DNA from: Cephalopachus bancanus
Lineage: Eukaryota; Chordata; Mammalia; Primates; Tarsiidae
DNA: 64,000 nucleotides
Assembly (NCBI GenBank): GCA_027257055.1
Contig: JAPVLO010000073.1
Location: forward strand, 4,950,501 to 5,014,500
Direction: 5' to 3'
Position numbers and translations under genes: made by a program. Position 1 is the first letter of the stretch. The number at the start of each line of letters is the position of its first letter. The notes beneath the pieces are model-generated. The model was not told the origin of the DNA. It saw nothing but the letters and a program-made list of their open reading frames with translations, and did no database searches. Positions 12,648 through 23,402 of this stretch are shown here, piece after piece.

Positions 12648-13165
12648 ACGTTTCTTTGATGACTAGTGAGGCTGAGCATTTTTTCATGCATCTGTTGGCT
12701 GCTTGTATGTCTTCTTTTGAGAAGTGTCTATTCATACCTTTACCCACTTTGTAATGGGGGCTTTTTTTTTTTTTTTTCCATTTCGGCACGTTTGAGTTCC
12801 TTCTATATCTTAGATGTTAGGTATTTTTCAGATATATAGCTGGCAATTGTTTTTTCACAGTTTGTGAGCTGTCTCCCTGCTCTCTCAATGGTTTCTTTGG
12901 CTTTGCAGAGACTTGTCAGTTTGATGAGGTCCCACTTGTCTATCTTATCTCTTATGGCATGAGCACTTGGGGTTTTGATCAGGAATTGATTGCCAGTTCC
13001 AATTTCCATAAGGGTGTCTCCTGCGTTTTCTAAGGTTCTTATAGTTTGAGGCTTTATGTTTAGGTCTTTGATCCATTTAGAGTTAATTTTTGTGCATGAT
13101 GATAGGTGGGGGTCTTGTTTTAATCTTCTGCATGTGGTCAGCCAGTTTTCCCAGCACCATTTGCT
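12648..13165 (-). mobile_element. Inverted 5' part of a twin-primed L1 (ORF2 fragment)
   Basis: On the minus strand this is L1 ORF2 C-terminal coding sequence. A frame from about 13243 down to 12803 carries L1-type motifs such as '[14 protein letters not shown]', 'KWIKDLNIK' and '[18 protein letters not shown]'. Its inner end continues, in L1 consensus order, almost exactly where the plus-strand part begins, with only about 15 bases of L1 missing between. This is the signature of 5' inversion during a single L1 insertion, not two separate elements. The coding frame is partial and dead. Confidence 0.88.
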
Positions 13166-13826
13166 GAGATACCATCTAACTCCAGTCAGGATGGTCATCA
13201 TCAATAACTCAAAAAACAACAGATGCTGTAGAAGATGTGGCAAAAAGGGAACACTTACACACTGTTGGTGAGAGTGTAAACTAATACAGGTTCAATGTAA
13301 AACAGTGTGGCAAATCCTAAAAGATCCAAAAATTGACTTCTCATACAACTCTGCAATCCTCCTTCCTGGGAATATATCTGGAGAAACTCAAATCATTCTA
13401 TGAAAAGATACCTGCACATACATACTTATTGCAGCATTATTTACAACAGCAAAAACATGGAACCAACCATGCTGTCCATCGAAAGAGGACTGGATAAAAA
13501 AAAAAAAGTAATACATATATACAATAGAATATTACACAACCACAAAGGACAAAACTTGGATGGACTTAGAATCTGTAATACTGCAACTTGGATGGATTTA
13601 GAATCTGTAATACTGAGTGATCTATCAGAGAAACAAAGAACCAAGCATCACATGTTCTCACTCATATGTGGACCTTGAACAGTTATCATAATACTATAAG
13701 AAAGGGATTGGTGGTAGTGGGAAGCTTCCAGAAGAGGGGGATACACCTGATCAACAAGGCTACCTGCATAATGAACATTTGTATACCTAACCCTGAATTG
13801 TACCCCACATCTTTAAAATTAAAAAA
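13166..13826 (+). mobile_element. Sense 3' part of the twin-primed L1, type B tail
   Basis: Starts 'gataccatctaactccagtcaggatggtcatcatc', the well known L1 ORF2 region, and runs through the ORF2 end ('catcacatgttctcactcatatgtgg') to a 3' UTR with 'cacctgatcaacaaggctacctgcataatgaac' and a 'catctttaaaattaaaa' tail. Inside, 'acttggatgga(c/t)ttagaatctgtaatactg' is present twice in tandem (about 13553-13613). Frames are broken. Confidence 0.9.
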
Positions 13827-13853
13827 AGAAAAATAATGTAGGCTTTTTAATTT
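13827..13853. repeat. Right target-site duplication of twin-primed L1
   Basis: 27 bases starting AGAAAAATAATGTAGG, immediately after the L1 A-rich tail, matching 12621-12647 at 23 of 27 positions. Confidence 0.8.
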
Positions 13854-15268
13854 AAAAAATTAAGACTAGTCAAGTGCAGTTCTGAGAAAAGGAGGAAGGA
13901 GTATAACAAGGAGTTCTTTCTGTAACTGACTGTGAACAATCAATTGAGATAACTCACCACCTTCAGAGCAGCCAAGAATCGAATTTTTAAAAAGCCTTTA
14001 TTAAACAGATATAAGTTTCCTAAGGCACCAACTAGAGCTCAGTGACTAGAGTTTGGTAATTTCAGTTTGAGGTACTTTTTTGGAAAAATAACATGTTTTT
14101 TGAGAGATTCTAGGAAGAGTTTCTTCTAAGGCCCTATTTCTCTGTTATGTAAAGCATTTTACTTTCCATAGCTCTCCACGAGTAATATGGTAAATAACTT
14201 AATGGGATTGAGGAAAATGTTTCTTTCTCATTCATGCTGCTCCCTGAGAGTGTGTGGGGAGCTCATTCAAGTTACCTCTGGCCTTCTGTTAGGACCTTAC
14301 CAATCCCTACCAGGTTACTCATCTTACTGGTAAACATGGCCCTTCTTTTTCTTATCTTTTTATTCAGAACTTAGGTGGAAAATAAGGGTGATTTATTGGT
14401 CCCCTGAAGAGACACTCCCAATCCCATAATTAAATTATCCAACAGGAGATGTCAGCAGCATATTCAAATTCATGTGTTTTAGCAAGCGAACTATGTACAT
14501 CTGGGTAAAACACCCTTACGTGTTATATAACTGAATGCTGAAGCTGATATCTCAAAATAGGGTAACGGTATGCCAAGATGGTGATGCCTTCCACCTTCCT
14601 GAGGCAGCCAGAGTCTTCAAGATAGTTGGAAGACACTACCACCAAAGTATACCTGATTAAAAATTGTTAACTCTAACAGCTTACTTACATGCCAGTGGCA
14701 TGGCAAATCCCTGTTCAGGATGTCAAAGGCTACAGGTATAAAATGACAGACTACTGTGGGTAAGTTACCGAATTTTAATACAATCTGCAAAGAGAGAAAT
14801 ACATGGACTATTTTTCTATGTCCCAAAATAAATAATCTCGCTAGGCCCTTACTACTCACTACGTGGAACTTAAGAAACTGACTTGTGAGACACCCTAAAG
14901 ATTCAAGCCAAGGGCAAATAGTTCACCTCAATTGACAGAACACATTTTTTTCTGGGCAGATATTTGTCTCTGCCTATTAGCATCACCTCTACTTGGATTG
15001 CAATTATGTAAATATAATTTTTATAAAAATAATAGAACCGAGCTCATTGTCAGTTGGGCTCTAGAAAACTAAGCAATTGTTAGGAGCTAACTTTATGTTA
15101 TTTGATGTGGAAGAAAAGCACAACAAAAGTCTGCAAAATTATACATTTTGAGTTCTTCTTGTATGTTAAATAAGTTGTCATATAATCTCAATTACTTTAT
15201 CTGTTATTTGAAGTTTACAAAGCCAACAAATCCAAATGCTGTTATACGGACCAGTTAAGAAAAAAATG
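13854..15268. other. Unique stretch, nothing recognised
   Basis: No gene, RNA or repeat that I can name. Slightly less AT-rich around 14230-14480 and 14560-14720. Confidence 0.55.
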
Positions 15269-15397
15269 AGAGAAATACTTTTTTATTTTAAAGTTGTGGG
15301 GTACAGTTCAGAGTTAAGTATACAAATGATCACTGTGCAGGTAAAGTTTGGGCCTCACTTTGGTCGTCACTTCACCTGGTTTAAGAGAAATACTTTT
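15269..15397 (-). mobile_element. 101-bp L1 stub with perfect 14-bp target-site duplications
   Basis: Bases 15283-15383 are the last ~100 bp of an L1 3' UTR in minus orientation (T-rich tail, then complement of 'aagtg-gaccaaagtgaggcccaaactttacctg'). It is flanked by identical AGAGAAATACTTTT copies at 15269-15282 and 15384-15397. The intact duplication marks the insertion as fairly recent and defines the exact 3' end of this L1 type. Confidence 0.88.
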
Positions 15398-15773
15398 AAA
15401 GGCTACAATACAAACAAAGATGTTAAATAACGGTTATCTGAATAAAGTATATTGGTGAAAAATATGTGCCCAGTCACCAAAAATCTGGTGAATTAGAGAT
15501 TCCAGAAGTTGGCAGAAAATTTGTAATACATCTGAAATGTGAAAGGATAACTGTATCAGAAAATGTGCATGGATTTATCTACATATCACAAACTTAAATA
15601 GAAAACTTTCTAATTTCATTTAACATTTATAATAGAAGCCTTTTTTATTATATTTTATGCTCTACAAATCTGGCAGAAGTTGAACCTGGTAAGAGAGGGG
15701 AACTGTTTCCTGCAAATCTCACCCACCTCTCCCCCATCCCAATCTTTGGGTTACAAGAATAACTCAGTATAAC

Positions 15774-15985
15774 CTAATAGTTAAGAACACGAATCTGGAG
15801 GCTGGATATGACTGCTTAATCTTAGACAAGTTACTTAAACTATCATTTCTTTGGCTCTAACATGAATGATAATGTCCACCAAAGAGTTGTTTTTAAAAAT
15901 AAGTAACTAAGATATATAAAGTATTTTAAAGTATCTAGAATACAATAAGCTCTACATAGTGTTAACTATTTTTATCATTCAATAT
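15774..15985 (+). repeat. MIR
   Basis: 'taatagttaagaacacgaatctggaggctgg...ctgcttaatcttagacaagttacttaaactatc...gctctaacatgaatgataatgtcc...gtatctagaatacaataagctctacatagtgtta' follows MIR almost end to end. Confidence 0.72.
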
Positions 15986-16592
15986 TACTATGTCTCTGTC
16001 CCCTCATTACCCTCCTATATATACCGTTAGCCACACTAAAACTAAGATACAAAATACGCTAAAATTCTGATTTTAAAAAAATGCTGAAATTAACTTTCAA
16101 AAAATCAACTGACATTCACACCTCGCTCATGTTTTCTTAGTTTTTACGTTATGTCCTTTTTCTGTTCCAGAATCCCAACCAGGATACCACATTGTATTTT
16201 GTCATTGTGTATCTTCAGGCTTCCCTCGACTGTGATAGTTTACCAAACTTTTTGATGACCTTGATAGTTGTGATGAGTACTAGTCAGGTACTTTGTAAAA
16301 TGTCCCTCAGTCAGGATCTGTCTGATATTTTTCTCATGATTAGATTGAGGTTATGGGGTTTTTGTGGGGAGAAACAGAGAGGATATATATACTATTAACA
16401 CATTATGTAACTGTTGATGTTGACCTTGATGATAGGGCTAATAAAGGGTTTGTCAGTATTCTCTGCCATGAAGTAACCCTTTTCGCCCCCTTTTCATACT
16501 GTACAGTTTGTAAGGAAGTTACCATGCACAGCTCACACTTAAGAGGTAAGGTGTTATGCTCCATCTTCTTGAGGGCAAAGTATCTACATTGA

Positions 16593-16908
16593 TAATAATA
16601 ATAATAATTGTTATTATTTGAAGTCATTCTCACTCTGTCACCTAGGCTAGAGTGCAGTGGCATGATCATAGCTTACCACAGCCTCAACATCCTGGGCTCA
16701 GGTGATCCTTCTGACTTAGCCTCCTGAGACGCTGGGACTTCAGGCACAGGCCATCACATCCTTTTTCTGACTTTTTTTTTTTAATTTTTTGCAGAAAGAA
16801 GGTCGCACTATGTTTCCTAAGCTAGTCTCAAACTCCTGGGCTCATGAAATCCTGTCACTTCAACCTCCCAAAGTTCTGGGATCACAGCCATGAACTACCA
16901 TCACTGGC
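16593..16908 (-). mobile_element. Old Alu (AluJ-like) inside the L1M
   Basis: Minus-strand Alu with an ATA/TTA-repeat tail (16593-16620), 'cactctgtcacctaggctagagtgcagtggcatgatcatagcttaccacagcc', an extended T-run linker at about 16771-16790, and 'cccaaagttctgggatcacagccatgaactacc'. The L1M text continues on both sides. Confidence 0.88.
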
Positions 16909-17243
16909 TTAAATAGAGTATTTAAAATTCTTCTGTACAGGAACTTTGTCTATTCTTCCTCCCACCTTCATTCATTAATTCATCCATTCATTCATTTAAT
17001 ATGGAATATCATTTGGTATGGTATTTATTTTACAAAATTTTAAAATCATTTCCTTATTTTCTGGCATTACAAGAGCTGCACGCTCTATATTTCTTGCTCC
17101 CATCCTGTAATCAGCTCTACTTCTTCAAGGATCCCTGTTTAATTGGAGAATGGTATTAGAAATCCAATATGGGCACTAGGTATGATTGCTGCTTTTAGTT
17201 GGCAGAGCAAGGAAATACGTGTTTGTATACTAAGTCGTGCGCA

Positions 17244-17246
<3 letters not shown>

Positions 17247-17278
<32 letters not shown>
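17247..17278. repeat. (GT)n microsatellite
   Basis: Uninterrupted GT run of 16 units, preceded by alternating 'gtgcgcacac', together a possible Z-DNA-forming stretch. Confidence 0.95.
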
Positions 17279-17282
<4 letters not shown>

Positions 17283-17810
17283 CATATGTAATCATTTGTG
17301 TCTATATTAAGCTAAAGTTAATGTCTGCAACTTTAACTGGATACCTCATGGGTGGTTCTAGTCTCCTTCTCCTCTTTCTTATTCATAAACTCTAAGATAA
17401 AGTTTTGGTTAGCACCTTCCCCATTAAAACATGTCATAAATAAGACATTTTTTTTTCCATGAAAACTACTTAAACCTTTCCATGTGAACTGAACTTTGCA
17501 TGCATGTGTGCATGTTTTTATTTCTTTTAGGTTGAAATCTAGAAGCAAAATTACTTAGTCATGGAATAGATACATTTATTTTTGTAGGAAACTACCAGAC
17601 TTTTAAACTTCAGCAGCTGTACCACTTTATGCCACAACTAACAATATATGAACATCCCAGTGGCTCCACATCCTTCTCAGCATGTGGTGTTATCATCTTT
17701 TCAATTTTAGCAGATGTGTAAGGGTACATCATTGCAGACTTAATTCTTACTGTCCTTATAATTAATAACAAAACATCTTTTCGTGAACTTTTTATAACTA
17801 AATTTCAGCA

Positions 17811-19208
17811 AGAGTACAAGTGAAATAGTATTGAATAAAAATCAAAAAGTCATAATGCCAAGTACCCAACAGTGATACAAAAAGCACTTGTCAATTTTTG
17901 GTCTTCATGAGCATTTCATGAACACAGATTTATTAAAATTATGTCTCTGGACTCACCTAGAATTATGTAAACAAAACACGTTAACTTACTAATGATAGTT
18001 GTCACAAATATTCAAAAATGTATTCTCGGAGACTTTCAGTAAGCTCCAGAAACTAATTTTCTGTAAATTTGAGTAATGCCTAAAAAGTCATTTACTTATA
18101 GATTTACTTTACAATAATGAATCCAGTATTTGTTAAATATTCCTTCAATTACCTTAATCTCTATTTCCTTATCTCTAAAACTTATGCATAATGCCATCTG
18201 CTATCCTCCTTAGGACAAAAATATACTTGTCACAAATGGAGAAATGTGTATCAAATAATATATAGCTCAGTACAAGAGTACAAAATAATTCAAGCTGGTG
18301 TCATTTTATTAATTTTTAGAATAAACCATCATAAATCTTGATAAAAGGAAAACTCACAAAACTCATTAAGTTTTTCAGAAACTACCTTATTTTAAAACCA
18401 AAACTTAAGGTTTATAACTGAGTTCAACCCACATCTTTCACCAGTTTTAGAAAACATCAATTAATTGTTTGAATTTTTAAGGTTGTATAAGGAATCACAG
18501 TACCTCTAATTTACTAAGGAATAACACAGGCTCATTATTATTGATGTTATTATGCTAGAAAACAGTGTCCAAAGATAACATTCTCTAGCATCTCCTGTAG
18601 CAATAAAAGTATAGCCAAATGAGACTACATGAATAATTCATGACAACAGTTTTGATTTTGTTATTTCTAATGTTACTTTTAAGTTTTCTTTTGTTCCAAA
18701 TGCTACTTTAAGTTCATTTATCTAAATGGTCTTATAATTCTTGGAAGATGAGCTAGGACTCGCTTTCTCCCAAATAAAAACTATATCCTCAAAAGGTTAT
18801 TGTCCATCTTAGAAAGCAATAAGAATTTATAGTCTTGAAAATTTTTCATTAAAAGCTAACCTTTTCTATAAACGATAATCTTTTACTCTATACATAACTT
18901 TTACTAACATTTTCTATGTAAACATAAGCAAATTCTAGGTTGTACTACACTGCCATATATTTCAAACCCTGCCAAAGCAGAATTCTGAAAATAAAATGAA
19001 TGGAAAGCTAAAAGTATGAGACTATTAATAAATTAATTAATTTAAGCTGGCAAATCCTTAAGGACAAAGTACAGCTCTCTAATGGGATAAACCAGAGTTG
19101 ACATCAGTATTAAGTACAAATTTCCAGAAATAAAAAACACAAATGATGAAATAAAAGTTACTGTTCTAGGATATTTTAGAGTGGAGAATAAAAGGAAGTG
19201 TCAAAAAT
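17811..19208. other. AT-rich unique stretch
   Basis: No gene or nameable repeat. Some wording at 18730-18790 is slightly GC-richer. No splice-like coding block seen on either strand. Confidence 0.5.
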
Positions 19209-19513
19209 GCTGTATGTGGCCGGGTTTGGTGGCTCAGCCTGTAATCCCAGCACTTTGGAAGGCCAGGGTGAGTTGCCTGAGCCCGCAGGTTGGAGACCAG
19301 CCCAGGCACTTGGCAAGACATTGTCTCTACAATAAATCAAAAATTAGCGAGGCATGGTAGCGCCTATAGTTCTGACTACTTGAAAGGCTGAGGTAGAAGG
19401 ATCGCTGGAGCCCAGCAGGTCGATGCTGGGGTGGCCCTGAGTGTGCCACTGCACTCCAGTCTGGGCGACAGATTGAGAGTTCAACTCAAAAAAAAAAAAA
19501 AAAGTTGTATGTG
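19209..19513 (+). mobile_element. Alu, young lineage-specific type, full length
   Basis: Element 19219-19503, starting GGCCGGGTTTGGTGGCTCAGCCTGTAATCCC territory with the A-box one-base loss, linker 'ctctacaataaatcaaaaatt', right monomer and a 16-A tail. Target-site copies at 19209-19218 and 19504-19513 share 9 of 10 bases (GCTGTATGTG versus GTTGTATGTG). Confidence 0.93.
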
Positions 19514-20014
19514 TAATACATTGGCAAAAAGTACACACTCAGAGAAGACTTAACTATAGTAACACCCAGAGGGTGGTGAGTGTTACATTCTAGCAAATCC
19601 TTGATGTCCCAGTTTCTTATGTCATCCCTGAATTGCGTTGTATCATTGATAGGTATATATCATTTAGAGTTGTATATTGAAGAAGCGGAAAAATATTAGA
19701 TATGTAAAAGACATCCAATTAAAATCTTGTGAAAAAGTTTCAATTATCTAAAAAATGTCTTAAATACATGTGGTGGTATAACTTTTCTCTAATTAACAGT
19801 GATCCAAGTAGGAAGGAAATTCACACGTTTGCCTTACAAATATTATATGGGGATGACACAATTTTATGGACACTGCCATTATTTTATAGGTGAAGAAACA
19901 GATTTTGCAGATTAACAAACTTTTCAAAATCAAAGACAGATTTAAAACATCACAGATTTTTCTCTTTGGCCTAATATATGACATCAAACTTGGATCACTG
20001 AACTTATTGTGTAA

Positions 20015-20017
<3 letters not shown>
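19514..20017. other. Unique stretch
   Basis: Nothing recognised. The window from 19860 on ('gacactgccattattttataggtgaagaaacagattttgcagattaacaaac') has MIR-like wording, too weak to call. Confidence 0.4.
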
Positions 20018-20048
<31 letters not shown>

Positions 20049-20098
20049 TATATATTATATATAAATTATGTAAATATATATTATAAATATAAATATAT
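20018..20098. repeat. (TG)n followed by TA-rich microsatellite
   Basis: About 14 TG units at 20018-20046, then alternating TA/ATA/TAAA sequence to about 20098. Confidence 0.9.
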
Positions 20099-20635
20099 CC
20101 TAAGTTTCAAAGCTACTCTCATTTATATTTACCATTAAGCTATATGTTATTAGATCAGCTATAAATCTCTTACATAGTTTTCAAGGAAGTAAAATTTATT
20201 TTTCTCTGTGAAGAATTTAATTTTAAAAAACAAAAGTGTGAAAAGCTGAGCAGAAAGTGAATATATTCTAAAACCTACTGTTCATAATAACAAAGGAAAA
20301 AAATCCATACCACACCTTGTATAGCCAACAGCAATGAAAATAGCACCTTTGGTTTGTTATTCTGGTTTCACTCAGATTTTCTTTGCTTTTTTTTAAAAAA
20401 CAAATTTTACGTTTACCTGCAAAATAGGCTATAGTTTTAACTTGAAAAAATATTGTACTGCAAATCAGAAACACAGGATTAAAATGCTTTTATCATTAGT
20501 TAAATTTTCAGTTGGTCATTAAATCAGCAGTAAGATTATAAACAAAATCTGATTCTAGTGAAACTTGGTAAAAATATGTTTCCATACTTCTGGAGGGATT
20601 AGAATAACTTTTCCATAGGAGGGGGAAAAAAGCTA

Positions 20636-20746
20636 CTCCAATAGCTTTGCCAGTACACCAAGAGTTTCACCAAAAGAGCTAAAGTGAAGATAATTTAAAC
20701 TTAAAATTTCAGTTCCCATTTTACTTTACCTGTCAGCAGCATTTGA
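20636..20746 (+). repeat. L2-derived segment, copy A of a local duplication
   Basis: Closely resembles 21693-21805: 'agctttgccagtacaccaagagtttcaccaaaagagctaaagtgaa' versus 'agctttgccactgcaccaagaatttcaccaaaagagctaaggtgaa', continuing to 'ttaaaatttcagt-cccattttatt'. The two share changes not expected in independent L2 copies, so a local duplication is more likely. Confidence 0.65.
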
Positions 20747-20859
20747 TAGCTAACTTTTCCAGAAATAAATTTGACATGTGTTTCATGTCATCTACCTGTA
20801 GAAATATCTCCTAATGAAATATTAAAAACTTGGACAATGAAATATGCACAAAATATGTT

Positions 20860-20957
20860 AATAATGAATTTATTTATAATAGTGAAGAAAGAAAAACAAT
20901 CTAACATTAATAATGGATTTATTTATAATAGTGAAGAAAGAAATACAATCTAATATT
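20860..20957. repeat. 49-bp tandem duplication
   Basis: Copies 20860-20908 and 20909-20957 start AATAATG(A/G)ATTTATTTATA and differ at only about three bases. Confidence 0.9.
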
Positions 20958-21106
20958 ATGTTGAGAAACAAGTAACTGTGGTATATATTTATGTATGGTA
21001 TGTGTTCATATAATAGGCATTAAATAACACAGTTTTATTAAGGATCAGAAAATATTTATGATGTACTAGGTTTAAAAAGCAACATAAACAGGGATGGTAT
21101 CACATT

Positions 21107-21410
21107 GGGTGTAGTGGCTTGCACCTGTAATCTCAGCACTTTGGGAGGCCAAGCTGGGAGGACTGATTGAGCCCAGAACTTCAAGAGCATCTGGCATAAT
21201 ATAGCGAGACTCATCTCTACAAAAAAATCAAAAACTTAGCCGGGTGTGATGGCATGTGCTACACACACATGCCCATCCATCTATTCAAGAGACTGATGCA
21301 GAAGAATTGCTTGAGCTTAAGAGGTTGAGGCTACAGTAAGCGGTGATCATACCACTGCACTCCAGTCTGGGAAACAGAGAGAGACCCTGACTCTAAAAAG
21401 AAAAAAAAAG
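21107..21410 (+). mobile_element. Old Alu (AluJ-like)
   Basis: Plus-strand Alu: 'gggtgtagtggcttgcacctgtaatctcagcactttgggaggcc', linker 'ctctacaaaaaaatcaaaaac', right monomer with a small ACAC insert, 'accactgcactccagtctggg' and an A-rich tail. Ancestral A-box spacing. Confidence 0.88.
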
Positions 21411-21619
21411 TATACTGTGAAAGACTTCCAGAAGAATGGTGTAAGAAACTAGGCAAAATCTCTCACCAAAAAACATCTCTATTAAGTTGGTCAAAAAAAA
21501 AAAAAAAAAAGCATTTTTAAGACAAATATTCAAAATCTGTGGAGATTCATCAAAATACTTACAACAGAGAAACTCTTACAAGAAAATCCAGGAAAACTCT
21601 CAGTAATAAGTTGTGGTAT

Positions 21620-21915
21620 TATAGCCACGGACTATGTCCAACCTCCACAACTCTGTCTGCAACCATTCTCTTTCCCTTCAATCTTGAATGCGCTCCAGTA
21701 GCTTTGCCACTGCACCAAGAATTTCACCAAAAGAGCTAAGGTGAAAATCATTTATGACCTTAAAATTTCAGTCCCCATTTTATTGTACCTATCATCAACA
21801 TTTGAAACAATTGTTCATATTTTCCGTCTTAAAATACTTTCTTCATCTGGCTTCCAGGACACCATAAGTTTTCCTCATATCTCATCTGCCATATTTCTCA
21901 GTGTCCTTTACTGGT
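21620..21915 (+). mobile_element. L2 LINE, first segment
   Basis: Reads in L2 order: 'gctaaggtgaaaatcatttatgaccttaaaatttcagtcc', 'acatttgaaacaattg', 'aaaatactttcttcatctggcttccaggacaccataagttttcctcatatctc...tcagtgtcctttactggt'. This is part of the reverse transcriptase region of L2. The element then breaks at an MLT1 LTR and resumes at 22343. Confidence 0.7.
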
Positions 21916-22342
21916 TTTCTGTTTTGTGTTGCTATTAAAGAACACGTGAGACTAAGTTATGTTTTAAAGAAAAAGGATTCATTTCACTCACAGTTCTGCA
22001 GGCTGAGAAGTTCAAGGACATGACCTTGGCTTCTGGCAAGGGTTTTCATGTTATGTCACAATGTGGCTGAGAAGGTCAAAAGGAAAGTGAACACATGTGA
22101 AGAGGGGGAAATCTGAGGAGCCTCATGGCCTTATAACCTACTCTTCAATGAACAAATCCAGTCTCCCGAGAGAAATAACTTGCTTACTACAAAGAGCACA
22201 GCACCAAGCTGTTCATGAGGGATCCACTCCCACTACCCAATCACCTTCCACTAAGCTTTCACCTCTCAAGCCCACCACAGTGGGAATCAAATTTCAACAT
22301 GAGTTTTGGTGGAGACAGACAAATTAAATACAAACCATATCA
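21916..22342 (-). mobile_element. MLT1/MST-class LTR inserted in L2
   Basis: Minus-strand ERVL-MaLR solo LTR: 'gttttgtgttgctattaaagaacacgtgagac', 'cactcacagttctgcaggctgagaagttcaaggac', 'cattcttcaatg...gttcatgagggatccactcccactacccaatcacc', 'caaatttcaacatgagttttggtggagacagac...aaccatatca'. The 5-bp CTGGT occurs on both sides (21911-21915, 22343-22347), and the L2 text joins across it. Non-coding. Confidence 0.72.
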
Positions 22343-23402
22343 CTGGTTCTTCCCTGTTTACTCAACGTCTCAACAATGGAAATACCCCAGGGCTCAGTCC
22401 TTGGACTGTTTCTAGGCGCTCTCCTTTGTTGATGTCATCTAGCCTAATAATTTCAAGTAACATCTATGTGCTAACCTACACATTTTTATTTCCATTACAT
22501 CTCTGCTCCATACTCCCAAGTCTTATATTCAGTTGCCTACTTAATATCTATAGTTAGATGTCTAACAGATTTCTCAAACATGTACAAAATTGAATTTTGT
22601 TCTTCTCTACAAACCTGTTCTCGCTATAGTTTTCCCTATACCAGGAAAAGGGATATTGTCCAGTCCAGTTTTCAGTTTAAAAACCCTTGAGTTAGCTTTA
22701 TCGCTTCTCTTTGTCTCAAACACCACATTCAATGTCAGTGAACATTGTTGGTAGAACCTTCAAAATATATCCACAATTAGATCATCTCTCATTCTTTTAC
22801 TATTCTTGTTCAAGTTACTGTCATCTGTTATTTGGATTCTTGGGATAAATTCTAATGGGTTTCATCCTTGCTTCCTTCTCTGCCTTCATCTCTACTCTGT
22901 GCAGCCATTTTCAACACAGCAGCTAGACAATTTTGTTTAGAGGTAAATCATAGTGTGTTACTCATCTATTTAAAACCCTCCCATGTCCTAGAAGAATACC
23001 TCTACCTCTGTGCAGCCATTTTCATCTCTACCTCTGTGCAGCCATTTTCAACACAGCAGCCAGACAATTTTGTTTAGAGGTAAATCATAGTGTGTTACTC
23101 ATCTATTTAAAACCCTCCCATGTCCTAGAAGAATACCCAAGGCCCTATGTTCTCTGTCCCTCACTCCTCAATTCTAGCTCCTACTACTTTTTGCCCTCAC
23201 TCATTCTGCAGCAGCTGTACTGGCCTGCTTACCATTGCACCAAACGTGCTAAGGACACGTCACGTCAAGACTTGATGTTCCCTCTGCCTTAACATGCTTT
23301 CCTTTCAAACAATACACATAGCTCTTTCCTTTGCCATTTTTAGATCTTTCCACAAATGTCATCCTTTTTTTCAGATAGGTCTTTCTGACAATCTTTTTTA
23401 AG
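22343..23402 (+). mobile_element. L2 LINE, second segment with internal duplication
   Basis: Starts in the L2 reverse transcriptase: 'ataccccagggctcagtccttggactgtttcta' encodes a worn P-Q-G-S-V-L-G box, followed by a worn catalytic box near 22464 ('atctatgtgctaacc', where 'tatgctgatgac' would be expected). Later blocks ('gtccaaaattgaa', 'ctgcagcagctgtactggcctgctt', 'ttccctctgcctt') track L2 toward its 3' end. Bases 22890-23136 contain a duplication. Frames are broken. Confidence 0.78.
22890..23136. repeat. Tandem duplication of 110 bp plus a 26-bp partial unit
   Basis: Unit 22890-22999, partial unit 23000-23025, full unit 23026-23136. Each begins CTCTAC-CTGTGCAGCCATTTTCA; the long units differ by one T/C change (AGCAGCTAG versus AGCAGCCAG) and one inserted CT. 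Recent compared with the L2 that carries it. Confidence 0.92.

Larger units (their letters stand above)
16140..17810 (-). mobile_element. Old L1M in minus orientation, host of an Alu and a TG repeat
   Basis: 16140-16592 and 16909 to about 17200 read as the complement of an old L1M 3' UTR ('aatcccaaccaggataccacattgtatttt', 'ttgatgaccttgatagttgtgatgagtactagtcaggtac', 'gttgatgttgaccttgatgat'). About 17505-17805 reads as the complement of L1 ORF2's end ('ggaaactaccagacttttaaacttcagcagctgtaccac', 'tggctccacatccttctcagca'). Left-to-right order fits one minus-strand element. No frame survives. Confidence 0.7.

Noticed and set aside
12803..13243. 146-codon open frame (minus)
   Set aside because: It is the C-terminal part of L1 ORF2 plus the inversion junction, not a host gene.
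17221..17280. GTGCGCACAC-GT run as a regulatory element
   Set aside because: Better explained as a plain microsatellite with Z-DNA potential inside an old L1.
22890..23136. CRISPR-like repeat-spacer pattern
   Set aside because: Only a tandem duplication in an L2; no regular short repeats with unique spacers, and the genome is a primate.
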